Below, in pieces: positions 62,767-64,000 of a DNA stretch of 64,000 bases. The DNA comes from an uncultured Prevotella sp. (GTDB lineage Bacteria; Bacteroidota; Bacteroidia; Bacteroidales; Bacteroidaceae): NCBI GenBank assembly GCA_934217675.1, contig CAKQCV010000006.1, positions 11,713-75,712 of the forward strand, written 5' to 3'. The notes beneath the pieces were generated by a model. That model was not told the origin of the DNA. It saw only the letters and a program-made list of their open reading frames with translations, and did no database searches. The position numbers and the translations under genes were made by a program. Every line of letters starts with the position of its first letter. Within the stretch, counting starts at the first letter, position 1.

Positions 62767-63873
62767 TCAGTTTCTTCTTCCCATAGTGTACATACCTTGT
62801 GCGGTGATGTTACCATTGCGGTCTTTCTCTATGAATTTTCCGTTGCGTTCATCATCCTTGTATGAGCCTTCAAAGCGCTTGCCGTCTTTGTCGACTTCTA
62901 TCGCTTTACCATTGCGCTTTCCATTCTTGTATATACCCTTGAACTTACCTCCGTTGGCAAAATGAATTATCATTTGCCCGTCTTGTTTCCCGTTTTTGAA
63001 TTCACCTTCAAAAACGTCGCCATTTTTTTTTGTCAACTTTCCATGGCCGTTTTGTTTGTTGTCAGACCAGGCTCCTACGTATATATCACCGTTCTTCCAG
63101 TTGAATGTACCGATTCCGTCCATGCTTCCTTCACTGAAGTGTCCGGTGTATTTGTCTCCGTTGGCAAATCTGAATATTCCTTCTCCTGTTCTTTTGCCTC
63201 TGATATAATCTCCTTCGTATGAGTCACCGTTCTTGAATCTGTATATGCCTTTTCCGTTCTGCACGTCTTCAAGCCATTCTCCGGTATATACGTCTCCATC
63301 GGAGTATTTGTTTGTTCCGTTTCCTGAGCGCATATTGTTGAGCCACATTCCGTCGTATGTGGTACCGTCTCCCCAATCAAAAAAGCCTTTACCGCTTTTC
63401 ATGTCGTCTTTCCACTCGCCATCGTAGTATGCTCCACTTGAATACGTGTACTTGCCTTTCCCGTTGCGCTTGTCGTGATACCAGTTACCGTCATATTTGT
63501 CACCATTGTAGTAATACATGATGCCGTGCCCTTCCTGGTAGTCGCGAAACCAGAGTCCGTCATACTTGTTATTGTTTATGAAGTGGTAAACCCCTTTTCC
63601 GTGCTGCTGGTCTTGAAACCATTCGCCTTCATATTTCTCACCGTCAGAGAATGTGTATACTCCGTATCCTTGTCGGCGTCCCTTTACGTATTCTCCTTCG
63701 TATGTGTCGCCGTTTTTATAAATCGCGCTTCCTTTTCCGTTTGGCTTTCCTGCAAGCAGTTCTCCTTTGTATTGACCGCCGTCTTTTGTCACGCACGATC
63801 CAAGTGATATTTTCTGTGCAAAGCCAAGCGTTGGCATTAATGCGATTAAAAGTATATATATTTTATTCTTCAC
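62767..63873 (-). CDS. Secreted MORN-repeat protein
   Basis: 368 residues. A Sec signal (MKNKIYILLIALMPTLGFAQ) is followed, from about residue 36, by 14 complete 23-residue MORN repeats (pattern YxGxWxxxxxxGxGxYxxxNGDx) and a partial fifteenth at the C-terminus. The later repeats (12-14) begin with Phe and lose the second Gly. MORN arrays form extended beta-hairpin ladders that may contact lipids or proteins. Bacterial secreted members have no settled function. It is first in a possible run with yhcH, glgB and the DUF6057 gene. Confidence 0.92.
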   Translation of the reverse strand: MKNKIYILLIALMPTLGFAQKISLGSCVTKDGGQYKGELLAGKPNGKGSAIYKNGDTYEGEYVKGRRQGYGVYTFSDGEKYEGEWFQDQQHGKGVYHFINNNKYDGLWFRDYQEGHGIMYYYNGDKYDGNWYHDKRNGKGKYTYSSGAYYDGEWKDDMKSGKGFFDWGDGTTYDGMWLNNMRSGNGTNKYSDGDVYTGEWLEDVQNGKGIYRFKNGDSYEGDYIRGKRTGEGIFRFANGDKYTGHFSEGSMDGIGTFNWKNGDIYVGAWSDNKQNGHGKLTKKNGDVFEGEFKNGKQDGQMIIHFANGGKFKGIYKNGKRNGKAIEVDKDGKRFEGSYKDDERNGKFIEKDRNGNITAQGMYTMGRRN

Positions 63874-63901
63874 GATTAGTCTATTTAATTAGAATTTCCC
63901 C

Positions 63902-63933
63902 CAAAGGTAATGATAATATTTGTGTTTAGCAAA
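63902..63933 (-). promoter_or_regulatory. Promoter of the MORN gene
   Basis: TTTG (63930-63933), 20 bases, TACCTTTG (63902-63909), about 28 bases before the start. Confidence 0.72.
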
Positions 63934-64000
63934 GATTTTAGCTTTTTTTCAATTATGGGTATATATAAAGAATGTTGGCCTAACCTGTGGGGTTAACAAC

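Overview
The window reads as a chromosomal segment of a Bacteroidota bacterium, most likely Prevotellaceae. The reasons are moderately low GC, promoters of the TTTG-N18-21-TAnnTTTG type instead of sigma70 boxes, almost no Shine-Dalgarno sequences, many TonB-dependent receptors, a type B T9SS (CHU_C) sorting domain, and families largely confined to this phylum (DUF4374, DUF6057, PGM-like homoserine kinase in the thr operon, DNA-kinase-type Wzc with a tyrosine tail). I see no rRNA, tRNA, CRISPR array, insertion sequence or prophage.

Region 1 (1-13,700, all minus strand) is a corrinoid/cobalt regulon. Two cobalamin riboswitches with intact B12 boxes lie at about 13,488-13,690 and 7,925-8,128. 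The first leads an operon of TonB receptor, DUF4374 surface lipoprotein and PepSY inner-membrane protein, which is the architecture of the XusABC xenosiderophore system. The second leads TonB receptor, CbiK-like lipoprotein cobaltochelatase and periplasmic binding lipoprotein. Three corrin-ring genes follow (cobJ-cbiC fusion, cbiET fusion, cbiG running off the left edge), with their own promoter-like element.

Region 2 (13,700-14,700) is a 1-kb gene-free spacer filled with short repeats: 22-bp tandem units, a perfect 32-bp inverted repeat and a perfect 39-bp inverted repeat.

Region 3 (14,700-33,500) is mixed housekeeping and envelope: a peptide/proton symporter, an outer-membrane barrel protein and a LysM/periplasmic-binding fusion (minus); a sensor histidine kinase, a CHU_C protein coupled to uvrA (plus); glyA, pyrI-pyrB (minus); a class A PBP (plus); butyrate kinase and phosphate butyryltransferase, queC and ridA (minus).

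Region 4 (33,700-45,900) holds amino-acid synthesis. thrA, a PGM-like homoserine kinase candidate and thrC form a plus-strand threonine operon. metA (with the acetyl-CoA-type Glu111) opens a minus-strand run that continues with a U32 protein, a zinc-ribbon membrane protein and a third TonB receptor, followed by a DUF3332 lipoprotein.

Region 5 (46,000-64,000) holds a coiled-coil protein-zapA-rny operon, an unknown conserved protein, a surface-polysaccharide cluster (rfbA, wzc-type kinase, HAD hydrolase, GtrA), glmS-fmt, and on the minus strand tsaC-type synthase plus CLC channel, then a run of MORN protein, YhcH protein, eukaryotic-type glgB and DUF6057 membrane protein.

The most interesting unit is the pair of B12-riboswitch operons, because they put a siderophore-type uptake machine and an extracytoplasmic chelatase under corrinoid control.
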